From Vibrio atypicus (GTDB taxonomy: Bacteria > Pseudomonadota > Gammaproteobacteria > Enterobacterales > Vibrionaceae): DNA of 64,000 nt. Location: contig NZ_BLID01000001.1 of assembly GCF_009811315.1 (NCBI RefSeq), positions 682,001-746,000 on the forward strand, given 5' to 3'. Positions 18,155-26,685 of this stretch are shown here, piece after piece (the stretch's first letter is position 1; every line of letters starts with the position of its first letter). The translations under genes were made by a program, and so were the position numbers. The notes beneath the pieces are model-generated. The model ran no database searches. It worked only from the letters and a program-made list of their open reading frames with translations, and was not told the origin of the DNA.

Positions 18155-18173
18155 TTGGCACATCACCTGCAAT
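18155..18173 (+). promoter_or_regulatory. Sigma-54 promoter of the PhnD-C-E-E transporter
   Basis: TTGGCACATCACCTGCAAT has GG (18157-18158) and GC (18169-18170) with a 10-base spacer. The start site would fall near 18182, giving a 36-base leader to the ATG at 18218. Confidence 0.87.
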
Positions 18174-18217
18174 AGAGGGAGTGAACATCAACAATAACGT
18201 GAATGTAAGGTTCTAAT

Positions 18218-19258
18218 ATGAAAAACAGTGTAAAAGGATTGTTAATCGCTGGCTCTTTGCTGCTTCCTTCAATGGCGATGGCCAGTGAATGTACTAACCG
18301 CGGCGTGCTGGATGATAGATACTGTGATGAAAACCAAGATCTAGTGGCGGATGCGCCAAAAGATGCGAGTGAATGGATTGACCCAAGCACACTTGTCTTT
18401 ACTTACACCCCTGTAGAAGATCCAGCACTGTACAAAGACGCTTTCGCTGATTTCCAAGCACACCTAAGTAAGATTACGGGCAAAAAGGTTATCTACTACA
18501 CGGTTCACTCGAACTCGGCTCAAGTAGAAGCGATGCGCTCTGGTCGTCTACACGTTGCGGGTTTCTCTACCGGCCCTACAGGCTACGCCGTTAACCTAGC
18601 GGGCTATGTGCCAATCGCGGTAAAAGGTGATGAGTCTGGCTTCCAAGGCTACAACCTTATCACCATCGTTCGTAAAGACAGCGGCATTAACGAAATGGCT
18701 GATCTGAAAGGTAAGAAAGTTGCCCATACTTCTGCGTCTTCAAACTCTGGCAACTTGGCACCACGCGCACTTTTCCCAGCACAAGGTTTGGTCCCAGACC
18801 AAGATTACAAAGTGCTTTACTCAGGCAAGCATGACCAGTCGATTCTAGGCGTTTACAACGGAGACTACGACGCAGCACCTGTTGCATCTGATGTGTACGA
18901 TCGTATGGTTGCCGCTGGCCGTGTTGATGACTCTGAACTTAAAATCATCTACCGCAGTCCTCGTTTCCCAACCTCTGCATTTGGTTATGCGTACAACCTA
19001 AAGCCTGAGTTAGTTGAAAAAATCAACGAAGCCTTCTTCAGCTACCGCTTTACCAAAGAGATGAGCGACTCGTTCAAAGGGGCTGACCGTTTCTCGCCAA
19101 TTACTTATCAAGAAGAGTGGTCTGTGATCCGTGATATTGCTCATGCGACAGGTACGGCTTACACCAAAACAGGTCTGAAGAAGCTGGCTGAGAAAGATGC
19201 AGCAAAACGCGCGAAGAAGAAAGCGGCGGCATTAGCAAAGCAAGCAACTAACCAGTAA
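18218..19258 (+). CDS. phnD: PhnD-like phosphate/phosphite/phosphonate ABC transporter substrate-binding protein
   Basis: A 346-residue periplasmic binding protein with a Sec signal (MKNSVKGLLIAGSLLLPSMAMA). The PhnD-family core includes DFQAHLSKITGKKV, RSGRLHVAGFSTGPTGYAVN and GKKVAHTSASSNSGNLAPRALF. The serine/threonine-rich binding loop fits a phosphoryl ligand. The C-terminus ends in a Lys/Ala-rich tail (about 25 residues) that is unusual for the family. No C-P lyase or phosphonatase gene lies nearby, so the imported ligand may be a phosphate ester released by the GDPD-type enzyme rather than a phosphonate. The gene is the first in the sigma-54 transcript. Confidence 0.88.
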   Translation: MKNSVKGLLIAGSLLLPSMAMASECTNRGVLDDRYCDENQDLVADAPKDASEWIDPSTLVFTYTPVEDPALYKDAFADFQAHLSKITGKKVIYYTVHSNSAQVEAMRSGRLHVAGFSTGPTGYAVNLAGYVPIAVKGDESGFQGYNLITIVRKDSGINEMADLKGKKVAHTSASSNSGNLAPRALFPAQGLVPDQDYKVLYSGKHDQSILGVYNGDYDAAPVASDVYDRMVAAGRVDDSELKIIYRSPRFPTSAFGYAYNLKPELVEKINEAFFSYRFTKEMSDSFKGADRFSPITYQEEWSVIRDIAHATGTAYTKTGLKKLAEKDAAKRAKKKAAALAKQATNQ

Positions 19259-19287
19259 CCCTCTCTCAATAAACCTCGTTTACAAAA

Positions 19288-19326
19288 GTACGGTGCCCAA
19301 TGTGTGTAGGGCGCAGGGCATCGTAC
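19288..19326 (+). other. Stem-loop between phnD and phnC
   Basis: GTACGGTGCCC (19288-19298) pairs with GGGCATCGTAC (19316-19326), 11 bp with one G-T pair and a 17-base loop. No T-run follows. It probably protects the phnD message and lowers downstream expression, as in many binding-protein operons. Confidence 0.6.
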
Positions 19327-19369
19327 ACCTTAAGAATATGTAATAAAAACAATAACAAGGAATAGTAGT

Positions 19370-20155
19370 ATGGCCGTAGCAAACTGTGACGGAACTAAGT
19401 ATGACGGAATAAAGATCAATAACCTTTTTCACGAATACGTGGCTGGTAAGCCAATCCTTAAAGGCATTGATATCGATATCGATCAACCAGGTATCATCGC
19501 GATTATTGGTCCGTCTGGTACTGGTAAAAGTACCTTATTGCGCTGCATTAACCGTTTGAACGATCCGACAAGCGGAGAAATTCTGTTTGAAGGCGAAGAC
19601 CTGACTAAGCTTAATGGCCAAGCCTTACGCAAGCAGCGCCGTCATATCGGTATGGTTTTCCAAGAATACAATTTAGTTGAGCGTCTAACGGTTATTGAAA
19701 ATGTACTGAGTGGTCGATTAGGCTACATGTCATCTTGGAATGCATGGCGTCGTAATTACTCAAAAGATGATCTGAAAAAAGCGTTTGAACTGCTTGAGTT
19801 TGTTGGCTTGCAAGATTTCGCTAATCAACGTGCAGATAGTCTTTCTGGCGGTCAGCGTCAACGTGTTGGTATTGCCCGAGCGGTGATGCAAGACCCTTAT
19901 ATTTTGTTGGCGGATGAGCCAACCTCTTCACTCGACCCAAAGACAGCTGTAGAGATCATGGAGCTAATGGAAACGTTCGCTCGTGAAAAGCAGATCCCCG
20001 TATTGGTTAACATTCATGATGTGAACCTTGCAAAGCGGTTTGCGAATCGAATCATCGGTATGTGTAACGGCAAAGTGCATTATGACGGTAGCCCAGAAGG
20101 CATCAGCGAAGAAGATCTTAAGATCATCTACGGAGGTGAATCATGGCTGGATTAA
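19370..20155 (+). CDS. phnC: PhnC-like ABC transporter ATP-binding protein
   Basis: A 261-residue ATPase with Walker [10 protein letters not shown] (about 46-54), Q-loop [14 protein letters not shown], signature [10 protein letters not shown], Walker [13 protein letters not shown] and H-loop NIHDV. The family match to phosphonate importers is close. It overlaps the permease gene by 13 bases. The ribosome site is ACAAGGAATAG before the ATG. Confidence 0.92.
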   Translation: MAVANCDGTKYDGIKINNLFHEYVAGKPILKGIDIDIDQPGIIAIIGPSGTGKSTLLRCINRLNDPTSGEILFEGEDLTKLNGQALRKQRRHIGMVFQEYNLVERLTVIENVLSGRLGYMSSWNAWRRNYSKDDLKKAFELLEFVGLQDFANQRADSLSGGQRQRVGIARAVMQDPYILLADEPTSSLDPKTAVEIMELMETFAREKQIPVLVNIHDVNLAKRFANRIIGMCNGKVHYDGSPEGISEEDLKIIYGGESWLD

Positions 20156-20946
20156 GCTCCTCTTCCGCTTCTTCTGTGAATGTTGAGAATCCATTTAAAG
20201 CATCTTGGGCAAGCCGTGTTGGTGTCGTCGCCGTCATTGCTTATCTGTTTTATAGCTTTTCGACACTCGACCTCACACTTGACCGACTTATTATCGGTTT
20301 TGGTGAAAGTGAGCGCCTACTTGCTCGAATGTTTCCGCCGGATTTTTCGCGCTCTAGCTTGCTATTAAGTGGCCTTGCGGAGAGCTTACAAATCGCGATT
20401 ATTTCGAGCTTTTTTGGCATCGTGATATCGCTGTTTCTTGGCTTGTTGGCTGCTCGTAATATGATGCCGTCTATCATCTCGACGCCAGTGCGCGGTTTTA
20501 TCGCATTGTGTCGTTCATTCCACCCAGTAATCATTGCGATTTTGTTTGTAAAAGCGGTGGGCTTTGGCGCATTGGCAGGTATTTTAACCTTGGTCTTTGC
20601 GTCAATTGGCTTCATTGCAAAGCTGTTTGCAGAAGCGATTGAAGAGATCTCTTTTAAACAAGTGGAAGCGATTCGAGCCACGGGCGCGAGCTTTGTCAGC
20701 GTGATTCTGTTTGCGGTAATGCCACAGGTGTTTACTCGTTTTATTGGCTTTGCAAGTTACCAATTGGATTCTAATTTACGTAACTCAACTATGGTCGGTA
20801 TTGTCGGCGCAGGCGGGTTGGGCGGCACGCTTTTCTCTGCTTTCCAACGTTTCGATTACGATTTTGTCGCAGCGATTTTGATCACCATTATCGCGCTGAT
20901 CCTTGTCGGTGAGTTTCTGTCTAATGTGGTAAGGAGAATCTTTTAA
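20143..20946 (+). CDS. phnE: PhnE-like ABC transporter permease 1
   Basis: A 267-residue integral membrane protein with about six helices. The cytoplasmic EAA-like loop includes [21 protein letters not shown], and [26 protein letters not shown] is characteristic of PhnE. GGAGGTGAATC precedes its ATG inside the end of phnC. It pairs with the next permease. Confidence 0.9.
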   Translation: MAGLSSSSASSVNVENPFKASWASRVGVVAVIAYLFYSFSTLDLTLDRLIIGFGESERLLARMFPPDFSRSSLLLSGLAESLQIAIISSFFGIVISLFLGLLAARNMMPSIISTPVRGFIALCRSFHPVIIAILFVKAVGFGALAGILTLVFASIGFIAKLFAEAIEEISFKQVEAIRATGASFVSVILFAVMPQVFTRFIGFASYQLDSNLRNSTMVGIVGAGGLGGTLFSAFQRFDYDFVAAILITIIALILVGEFLSNVVRRIF

Positions 20947-21749
20947 TGATGACTGCTTCTATTGATAAAGAATGGCAACGCTTTACGTTTAATCAACGCT
21001 TGGCTCGCTTCGCTGCTTACCTATGTTTTGTGTCTGCTATTGTCTGGTCTTGGCAAACGGTGGAAGTGATTCCTGAGTTTTTATACGACGCGCCTGCGCA
21101 ATTTGCAGACATGTTTGGTCGTATGGTGCCAATGGATTACGCGTTTTACCCTGAAACTATACATGCCGCGCTGGTAGAGACGCTTCATATCGCCACACTA
21201 GGAACATTGTTTACGCTTATTTTGGCGATCCCTTTAGCGTTACTGAATGCACCTAATATTACGCCTAGTAAAACACTTAACTGGGTGGCGCAGTTCTTCT
21301 TGGTATCGTCACGTTCGGTTAACTCTCTGGTTTGGGCTTTGCTGTTTATCGCGTTATTTGGCCCTGGCGTGTTGGCGGGCATTATGGCGATTGCAGTGCG
21401 AAGTGTTGGCTTTGTCGGTAAGTTGCTGGCTGAAGCGATTGCTGAAGTGAATATGGGCACCATTGAGGCACTGAAAGCAACGGGCGCTTCTTGGATGAGC
21501 GTTCTGCTGAAAGGCTACTGGCCGCAAGTTATGCCAGCGTTTTTCTCTATTGTGCTGTTCCGTTGGGACATCAATGTGCGTGAATCTGCAGTATTAGGTT
21601 TAGTGGGGGCTGGTGGTATAGGTGTGGTACTTAATGATGCGCAAAACCTATTTGAATGGCAGAAAGTGTCTATGGTACTGGTAAGTATATTCGCTGTAGT
21701 GGTACTAGCTGAGGCGCTTGTGGTTCATGTTCGTAAGAAGCTCATTTAA
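20946..21749 (+). CDS. phnE: PhnE-like ABC transporter permease 2
   Basis: A 267-residue second permease, homologous in layout to the first: EVNMGTIEALKATGASWMSV is the ATPase-contact loop and RWDINVRESAVLGLVGAGGIG the conserved C-terminal segment. Its ATG overlaps the previous stop codon (TAATG), so the two are translationally coupled. The use of two distinct permeases suggests a heterodimeric channel. The operon ends at the terminator at 21775. Confidence 0.9.
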   Translation: MMTASIDKEWQRFTFNQRLARFAAYLCFVSAIVWSWQTVEVIPEFLYDAPAQFADMFGRMVPMDYAFYPETIHAALVETLHIATLGTLFTLILAIPLALLNAPNITPSKTLNWVAQFFLVSSRSVNSLVWALLFIALFGPGVLAGIMAIAVRSVGFVGKLLAEAIAEVNMGTIEALKATGASWMSVLLKGYWPQVMPAFFSIVLFRWDINVRESAVLGLVGAGGIGVVLNDAQNLFEWQKVSMVLVSIFAVVVLAEALVVHVRKKLI

Positions 21750-21774
21750 CGCGTTTGGTGGGTTTCAATAAAAT

Positions 21775-21802
21775 AAAAAAGGCAGGGTTTCCTGCCTTTT
21801 TT
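21775..21802. terminator. Bidirectional terminator between phnE and the phospholipase D-like gene
   Basis: AAAAAAGGCAGG (21775-21786) and CCTGCCTTTTTT (21791-21802) close a GTTT loop. The symmetric A/T flanks allow function on both strands for the two convergent transcripts. Confidence 0.9.
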
Positions 21803-21843
21803 GTTCAGCTGGGCGATATCGATAAGCCCAGTAACGACCTTGG

Positions 21844-23376
21844 TTACAAATATTTTTCGATTGGCAGTAACTGTAAAAATGAGGATTGAAAGCGCTGCCA
21901 TTTGCCTGTTTCTGGCTCGCGCTTAAAGGTTTGCTGTGTGGAATGCCAACGCACGTCACCGTCTTGTAAATCTAAGTACCAACTGTTCTCTATATCCATC
22001 GCCTCATTGATATCCTTTGCAAGGCTCTGTGCTACTTTCACATCATCGATGATGAGCAATGACTCTGTGTTGAGGTAGGTAGATCGCAAGTTAAAGTTGA
22101 ACGAACCAATGGCGGCAACCTTGTAATCAAATACAGCGGATTTCGCGTGCAGTCCGTAGCCCGTTTCAGGCGCGCATTTGGTTTCATCTTTAGTCGATTT
22201 CTCGCAGACTGGTGCTTGTGGCTTTAACTCAAAAAGCTGTATGCCATGTTCAAGCATCTCTTTGCGTCGGCCCGCGTAAGCTGAGTGGTTAGTGACGAGA
22301 TCATTGGATGACATTGAGTTGGTTAACGCCTTAATCTGTACTCCGTTTTCATTTAACTCTTGCCAATCATCGAGTTGGCGATCGTCAAACACGAGATACG
22401 CTGACTCCAAAAGAATCTCTTGATTTGATTCGCTGGCTAATTGATTAAGGTATTTAGCGGTCGCTTTCGGCTCACTAGTGTCTTTTTCATCAAGAGGCGT
22501 CGGCTGATCGTAAATGAATTTAGCGCGTACTTGATTCATGTTTGCTGTTAGATTTGTTAAGAATTGCTTCGCGTTTGATTGGCCTTGTGGCAGCTCGGGG
22601 TAGTGTTTGTATTGTGGTATAGCTGCATTGTTGAGCATCGTCAGATCGACTTCTGTTTCATCACCTAATAAATCCACAGGGTATGACCAACGGCTGTCCC
22701 AATATTGGTTAAAGCTCGCTTGGATGTCATTCACGACTGCGCCTATTGCCAATACATCTCGGTCGCGGAAATTAATCTCTTCAGACAAATCAAAATACTC
22801 ATCACCAATGTTACGGCCACCAACCACAGAGAAGACGCCATCAACGGTAAAAGATTTGTTGTGCATTCGGCGGTTTAAACGCGAAAAATCACCAAGCACA
22901 TTGAGCCATTTGGCTACGCCACGACGAGTTGGTATCGGGTTAAATACTCGAATCTCGGCATTTGGATGAGAATTCAGTGCAATCAGCAGCTCTTCTCTCT
23001 CGTTCAGGTTAATGTCATCAAGCATGACTCGAACGTGAACGCCTCGATTGGCTGCCGCGATTAGGCGACTCGCTAAATAGGTGCCTGAGAGATCGGAATT
23101 CCAAATGTAATATTGAATATCAATCGTGTGCTCTGCGGCTTCGATGAGTGCTAAACGCTGGGCTAGTGCATCCCAACCTGTCTCTTGAAGCGTAACTGCG
23201 CTGTATTCGGAATGAATTTGATTTGGCCAATAGCTATCGCTCAGTTTAGACAGAGTACTGCTTTGCTGTGTCGTCGGCGCTTGGTTTGTATGTGTTACTT
23301 CGCTAGGCAGTGAACCACAACCTGTGAGAACAGAAATAAGGAGTAAGCTAGAACTGAGCCGACGAAACTTAGGCAT
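21844..23376 (-). CDS. Phospholipase D-family lipoprotein (cardiolipin synthase-like)
   Basis: A 510-residue protein with a lipoprotein signal (LLLISVLTGCGS, lipobox cysteine at residue 20). There are two PLD half-sites: HNKSFTVDG...GGRNIGDEY near residues 170-195, and LHAKSAVFDYKVAAIGSFNFNLRS near 420-445, each with HxK and a downstream N/S. It probably acts at the membrane face of the periplasm on phospholipids. Full-length HKD motifs argue for activity. Which reaction it performs (cardiolipin synthesis, hydrolysis or transfer) is not clear from sequence. Confidence 0.87.
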   Translation of the reverse strand: MPKFRRLSSSLLLISVLTGCGSLPSEVTHTNQAPTTQQSSTLSKLSDSYWPNQIHSEYSAVTLQETGWDALAQRLALIEAAEHTIDIQYYIWNSDLSGTYLASRLIAAANRGVHVRVMLDDINLNEREELLIALNSHPNAEIRVFNPIPTRRGVAKWLNVLGDFSRLNRRMHNKSFTVDGVFSVVGGRNIGDEYFDLSEEINFRDRDVLAIGAVVNDIQASFNQYWDSRWSYPVDLLGDETEVDLTMLNNAAIPQYKHYPELPQGQSNAKQFLTNLTANMNQVRAKFIYDQPTPLDEKDTSEPKATAKYLNQLASESNQEILLESAYLVFDDRQLDDWQELNENGVQIKALTNSMSSNDLVTNHSAYAGRRKEMLEHGIQLFELKPQAPVCEKSTKDETKCAPETGYGLHAKSAVFDYKVAAIGSFNFNLRSTYLNTESLLIIDDVKVAQSLAKDINEAMDIENSWYLDLQDGDVRWHSTQQTFKREPETGKWQRFQSSFLQLLPIEKYL

Positions 23377-23535
23377 TAATGGTAATTCCTTGATGCTAGG
23401 GGTTGTTGATAAGAATTGAGAGTATTAGCACTAGTATAACAAAGCCACCACTTATTATGTTTATCCTTTGTTACTAATAAAAATGTCAATTTCCAGCTAA
23501 ACTTGAGTAGTGTCCAATGTCGTTTGGAGGTAAGC

Positions 23536-23724
23536 ATGGACGTTTTGATTCAGTTTGATGAGAAAGGGATGTACCAGAATTACCCGTGGGATCTTCCCGT
23601 CCCCTATAATAAAGGCGAAGTTCATTCGGTGAGCCCTTTGTCGGCAATTGTTTTGATTGATCAAGCTCAGGCTCATCTCTATCTCAAAGATGAAGATAGA
23701 CGTCTTAGCTTGTTAGAGAAGTGA
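23536..23724 (+). CDS. Small conserved-looking protein of unknown function
   Basis: A 62-residue ORF. The ATG at 23536 has TTGGAGGTAAGC upstream; an earlier in-frame ATG at 23503 has no good ribosome site. It is acidic, with NYPWDLPVPYNKGE and a hydrophobic SPLSAIVLIDQAQAHLYL segment. No signal peptide or known domain was recognised. It stands alone and ends before a hairpin. Confidence 0.6.
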   Translation: MDVLIQFDEKGMYQNYPWDLPVPYNKGEVHSVSPLSAIVLIDQAQAHLYLKDEDRRLSLLEK

Positions 23725-23768
23725 TCGTTTTTAGTGAGGAGGTGAGGATTTGAAAGCGAACGAATTGG

Positions 23769-23798
23769 GCAGGAGAGCATGACTCTCCTGCTGTACTT
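23769..23798 (+). terminator. Hairpin after the 62-residue gene
   Basis: GCAGGAGAG and CTCTCCTGC form a perfect 9-bp stem with a CATGA loop at 23769-23791, followed by TGTACTTTT. It is a likely terminator, though the T-run is delayed. Confidence 0.6.
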
Positions 23799-23845
23799 TT
23801 ATCACTACTTCATTTGCAATAACTTCAAACTGTTCGCAAAGGGTA

Positions 23846-24019
23846 TTACTTGCTTAAAGTAGCGAATATTGGGGTATCGCGCTCTGACTCGTTACGATGA
23901 AAACCTTCTTCGCCTTTGAGCTTTTCATGCATCGCTTCAATGAGTTCACGATCGACCTTAGCAAAATACAAATCTTCTTCTGCTTTACCGCGTAATCTGA
24001 GTTTTTCCGTAAAGTCCAT
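23846..24019 (-). CDS. Small protein of unknown function (57 residues)
   Basis: A 57-codon ORF from the ATG at 24019 with a near-perfect AAGGAGGCAAC ribosome site 3 bases upstream. It is charged and predicted helical (MDFTEKLRLRGKAEEDLYF, then VDRELIEAMHEKLKGEEG). There is no membrane segment. The longer ORF in another frame over the same DNA lacks these features and is rejected. The function is unknown. Confidence 0.75.
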   Translation of the reverse strand: MDFTEKLRLRGKAEEDLYFAKVDRELIEAMHEKLKGEEGFHRNESERDTPIFATLSK

Positions 24020-24182
24020 GAGTTGCCTCCTTGGAATCCCATCTACGTACTATAAGTATAGTTGGCAGGGCACCAAGAGGCTGAGTATCTACGATTAGAA
24101 TTATCAAATTGAGAGGTCAGTAGGCTTAGTCATTCGTCCTAAATAGCGATTCATTTTTAAGTAAACGCATCTACGGCATCAA

Positions 24183-25472
24183 CTACCCGCAACGGTATTT
24201 ATACGATGGACTATGCTTATGAACTTCGAGTTCTAATTCTGAGCATTGTTGTTCAATCCACTGATAAAAAATCGCTCCTATGCTGGTCACTTTTGAGTGT
24301 TTCAAAAGTATATCGAGGCCGTAGCGAACATCAGAGATAAGCTCCAATGTCCTAATGTGGGACTTTTGGAGCGTTGCAGTGTCGAGTGAAGGAGATTGGC
24401 TAACAAAATATAGTGCAGTCGCCGCGATAGTGTGAACGTAGACACCCTCAAATATTCCGATTAGCGGCCTTTCATCTGACCGCCAAGGGACCGGGAATCT
24501 AATATCATTGTTGTTGGATTCGAAAATGGGGATCAGCTCTTCCAGATAACGCAGTTTGATGTGACCCATTTCATGAGCAAGAGTCTCGATGTTCTTAATA
24601 ATTGAATGATCGGTAATCCAACACGCGCCTTGGTAAGAGGAGATGGTATACCCATGAATTGTCCAACCTTTTGGCTCTCCCCTGGGTATGATGATGGATA
24701 TGTACTGATCGATATCGTTCGCAATACTAGGGCAATGTTGCTTAATTAACAGATAGGGAATTTCATAGGCGCTAGTATTGTAATTAGCTGGAAAGTTAAT
24801 GACTGACTTATCGGGCTGCGCAAAGTAAGTTGTTCCGGTACGCTCCGGAACCATGTTTTCATTAAATTTCATTCTTAGCAGAGGGTTAGCATTGGATAGG
24901 GTGATTTTTGAGTGTGTAATTTGATACTGATTGAGTTTGTGAACTGGGGCATCGACTTTTGAGACATGTAGTGTCGTGTTTTCTCTGTCGTAACGTAGCG
25001 AGCACTTACATGTTTCAAGCTTTGTATCGCCGTCGAGTTTAAACACATTTTGTACATCCCATGTGACTAAGTAGCCGTCGACTAACCTGATGTTTTTCTC
25101 TGCGGTATCCTCTGATAGATATGTCATGCTATTCCAAAGGCCCATTAAATCCTGTAAAGCGTTGTTCTGATTTTCAGAGACTAAACTCGTCGCTAATTGA
25201 TTAAGCCAAGAACGAAATAAAGGAGAGGAATAGAGGTTTTGACTGACATCACTTGGGCTGCGACTCAATGTATTGAGGCTTTGATTGATATCCTCATGCC
25301 AAGCACGTACCTCTTCTTTCATTAATAGGATATGGCCTACGTGAGTTAGCAATTGCGCTTGAAAGGAACAAGAGTGTTGTTTTAGTTGCATAGCATAATC
25401 AGGAGAGGTGTTATTAAGTAAATCCAGAAGTACTTGAGCTGGATTCTTTGCTACTTCGTTTACTAAATTCAT
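24183..25472 (-). CDS. HExxH-motif putative peptide-modification protein (RiPP cassette)
   Basis: A 429-residue protein. The C-terminal half has H300-E301-M302-G303-H304 in AHEMGHIKL, then PWRSDERPLIGIFEGVYVH with H347 as likely third metal ligand. This layout resembles the mod_HExxH proteins found beside or fused to radical SAM RiPP enzymes, some of which are reported as alpha-ketoglutarate/iron hydroxylases that act after cyclophane formation. Residues 1-270 show no clear domain. It begins 8 bases after the radical SAM gene with AGGAAT before the ATG, so the two are one operon. A zinc peptidase that matures or degrades the peptide is the alternative. Confidence 0.72.
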   Translation of the reverse strand: MNLVNEVAKNPAQVLLDLLNNTSPDYAMQLKQHSCSFQAQLLTHVGHILLMKEEVRAWHEDINQSLNTLSRSPSDVSQNLYSSPLFRSWLNQLATSLVSENQNNALQDLMGLWNSMTYLSEDTAEKNIRLVDGYLVTWDVQNVFKLDGDTKLETCKCSLRYDRENTTLHVSKVDAPVHKLNQYQITHSKITLSNANPLLRMKFNENMVPERTGTTYFAQPDKSVINFPANYNTSAYEIPYLLIKQHCPSIANDIDQYISIIIPRGEPKGWTIHGYTISSYQGACWITDHSIIKNIETLAHEMGHIKLRYLEELIPIFESNNNDIRFPVPWRSDERPLIGIFEGVYVHTIAATALYFVSQSPSLDTATLQKSHIRTLELISDVRYGLDILLKHSKVTSIGAIFYQWIEQQCSELELEVHKHSPSYKYRCG

Positions 25473-25480
25473 ATCTATTC

Positions 25481-26647
25481 CTATGCCGTGCGATTGGGCG
25501 TCACTTCTAGTGTGGGCAGCACGCGTTTTTTTATGTGTTGAAAGAGGTACATCTCGTCATAACATAAAACGGATCGTCTATTTAGAACCATACCGTCAGG
25601 GCCGTTCCTCCCAGCTAAAAAGCCACCACCACACAATGTTTGATGGTCACAAGAGTTGCACTCTTTAGGTGTGAAGCGGTGAAGGTTAAGTAGGTTTTGA
25701 AACCCCGAATCAGAGTGAAGTCTTTTTATTGAATGGTCGACGATATTATAGGGTGTTTCTGCATTCCTATTTTTTGCAACTCTATAGTAGTCGGGGTATT
25801 CAATATTCCCGCTGGAACTGACGACAAACATATTGAGTGTATCGTTTACTAGTGCGTCAACATGATGATGACTACCTAACATTAACGATATAACGTGGTT
25901 GAAAAGACGAATATTAATAGAGGGATCATTATGGAACCACCAACAGTCGAAGAGCTGGGCGTACCATATTCCTAAATTAGGAGAGCACGCATATTCCTGT
26001 TCAGATTTTCCAATGTTATCCCAAGGTTTGTACCCATAGTGATAGTGAATGGGAAACAATACATCCACATTCTTTATCGGTAGAGATTTTACCCATTGGA
26101 AATAATCTTGTGGAGTGGTATCTGTTTGTGGAACACTTAAAATACCTTTAACCAATGAACAGTATTTGCTATCGAGTATAAAAGACAAATTATGGGATAT
26201 AGACTCATAAGATCCTTTTCCTGACGGTGTGACCCGAAAGATATCATTCACCTTTTTTGGGCCATCAAGGCTTAGGCTGAGTGATACATTATTCTCTAAA
26301 AGCAGATCCAGAAGTTGCGTTGATGGTAATTTGTATAGATTGGACTGCAGGCCCAATGTAATGGCTTTATATAAAATCGGGTTGTTTTTGATATTGTGAA
26401 AAAAAGACTCGAATCTTTTGAGCGGCCACAATGTAGGCTCGCCTCCATGAAGTGTTATATCAAATTGTGTCAGACCTTCTTGTTCTATATATTCAGCCAG
26501 TCGTTGAAGAAGCATGGAGGCTGTTTCTTCGGGCATATTTTTGTGATTTTCTTCGTAGCTGTTGTCCTCTAAGTTGAACATATAGCAATACGTACAATTC
26601 AAATTGCAGTAAGAGGTCAGTTTGACTATACAACTTTCAAAGCTCAT
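25481..26647 (-). CDS. Radical SAM/SPASM peptide-modifying enzyme
   Basis: A 388-residue enzyme counted from the ATG at 26647. The radical SAM cluster motif is C14-x3-C18-x2-C21 in SYCNLNCTYCYMF. A GGEPTLWP SAM-binding segment follows near residue 70. A C-terminal SPASM region has CNSCDHQTLCGGGF and a final cysteine in SVLCYDEMY, for extra iron-sulfur clusters. The family includes FxsB-like and three-residue cyclophane-forming RiPP maturases. The frame opens further upstream (TTG 26692), but that codes through a perfect hairpin, so the later ATG is preferred. It lies directly after a 69-residue putative precursor and before the HExxH gene. Confidence 0.87.
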   Translation of the reverse strand: MSFESCIVKLTSYCNLNCTYCYMFNLEDNSYEENHKNMPEETASMLLQRLAEYIEQEGLTQFDITLHGGEPTLWPLKRFESFFHNIKNNPILYKAITLGLQSNLYKLPSTQLLDLLLENNVSLSLSLDGPKKVNDIFRVTPSGKGSYESISHNLSFILDSKYCSLVKGILSVPQTDTTPQDYFQWVKSLPIKNVDVLFPIHYHYGYKPWDNIGKSEQEYACSPNLGIWYAQLFDCWWFHNDPSINIRLFNHVISLMLGSHHHVDALVNDTLNMFVVSSSGNIEYPDYYRVAKNRNAETPYNIVDHSIKRLHSDSGFQNLLNLHRFTPKECNSCDHQTLCGGGFLAGRNGPDGMVLNRRSVLCYDEMYLFQHIKKRVLPTLEVTPNRTA

Positions 26648-26655
26648 ATCGATAA

Positions 26656-26679
26656 TAAGCCACAGAAAACTGTGGCTTA
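26656..26679 (-). other. Perfect hairpin between RiPP precursor stop and radical SAM start
   Basis: TAAGCCACAG and CTGTGGCTTA form a 10-bp perfect stem with a 4-base loop. It begins 6 bases after the precursor stop and ends 8 bases before the radical SAM ATG. The only good Shine-Dalgarno (AAAGGAG, 26681-26687) lies on the far side of it. It may limit read-through from the abundant precursor message, or bring the Shine-Dalgarno to about 9 bases from the ATG when folded. Confidence 0.7.
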
Positions 26680-26685
26680 ACTCCT

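Noticed and set aside
23854..24042. Leftward 62-codon frame
   Set aside because: The overlapping 57-codon gene in another frame (23846-24019) has a near-perfect ribosome site and better composition.
26656..26679. Strong rho-independent terminator after the RiPP precursor
   Set aside because: The stem is perfect but only TTAT follows on the transcribed strand, so full termination is unlikely. Partial attenuation or a split ribosome site fits better.
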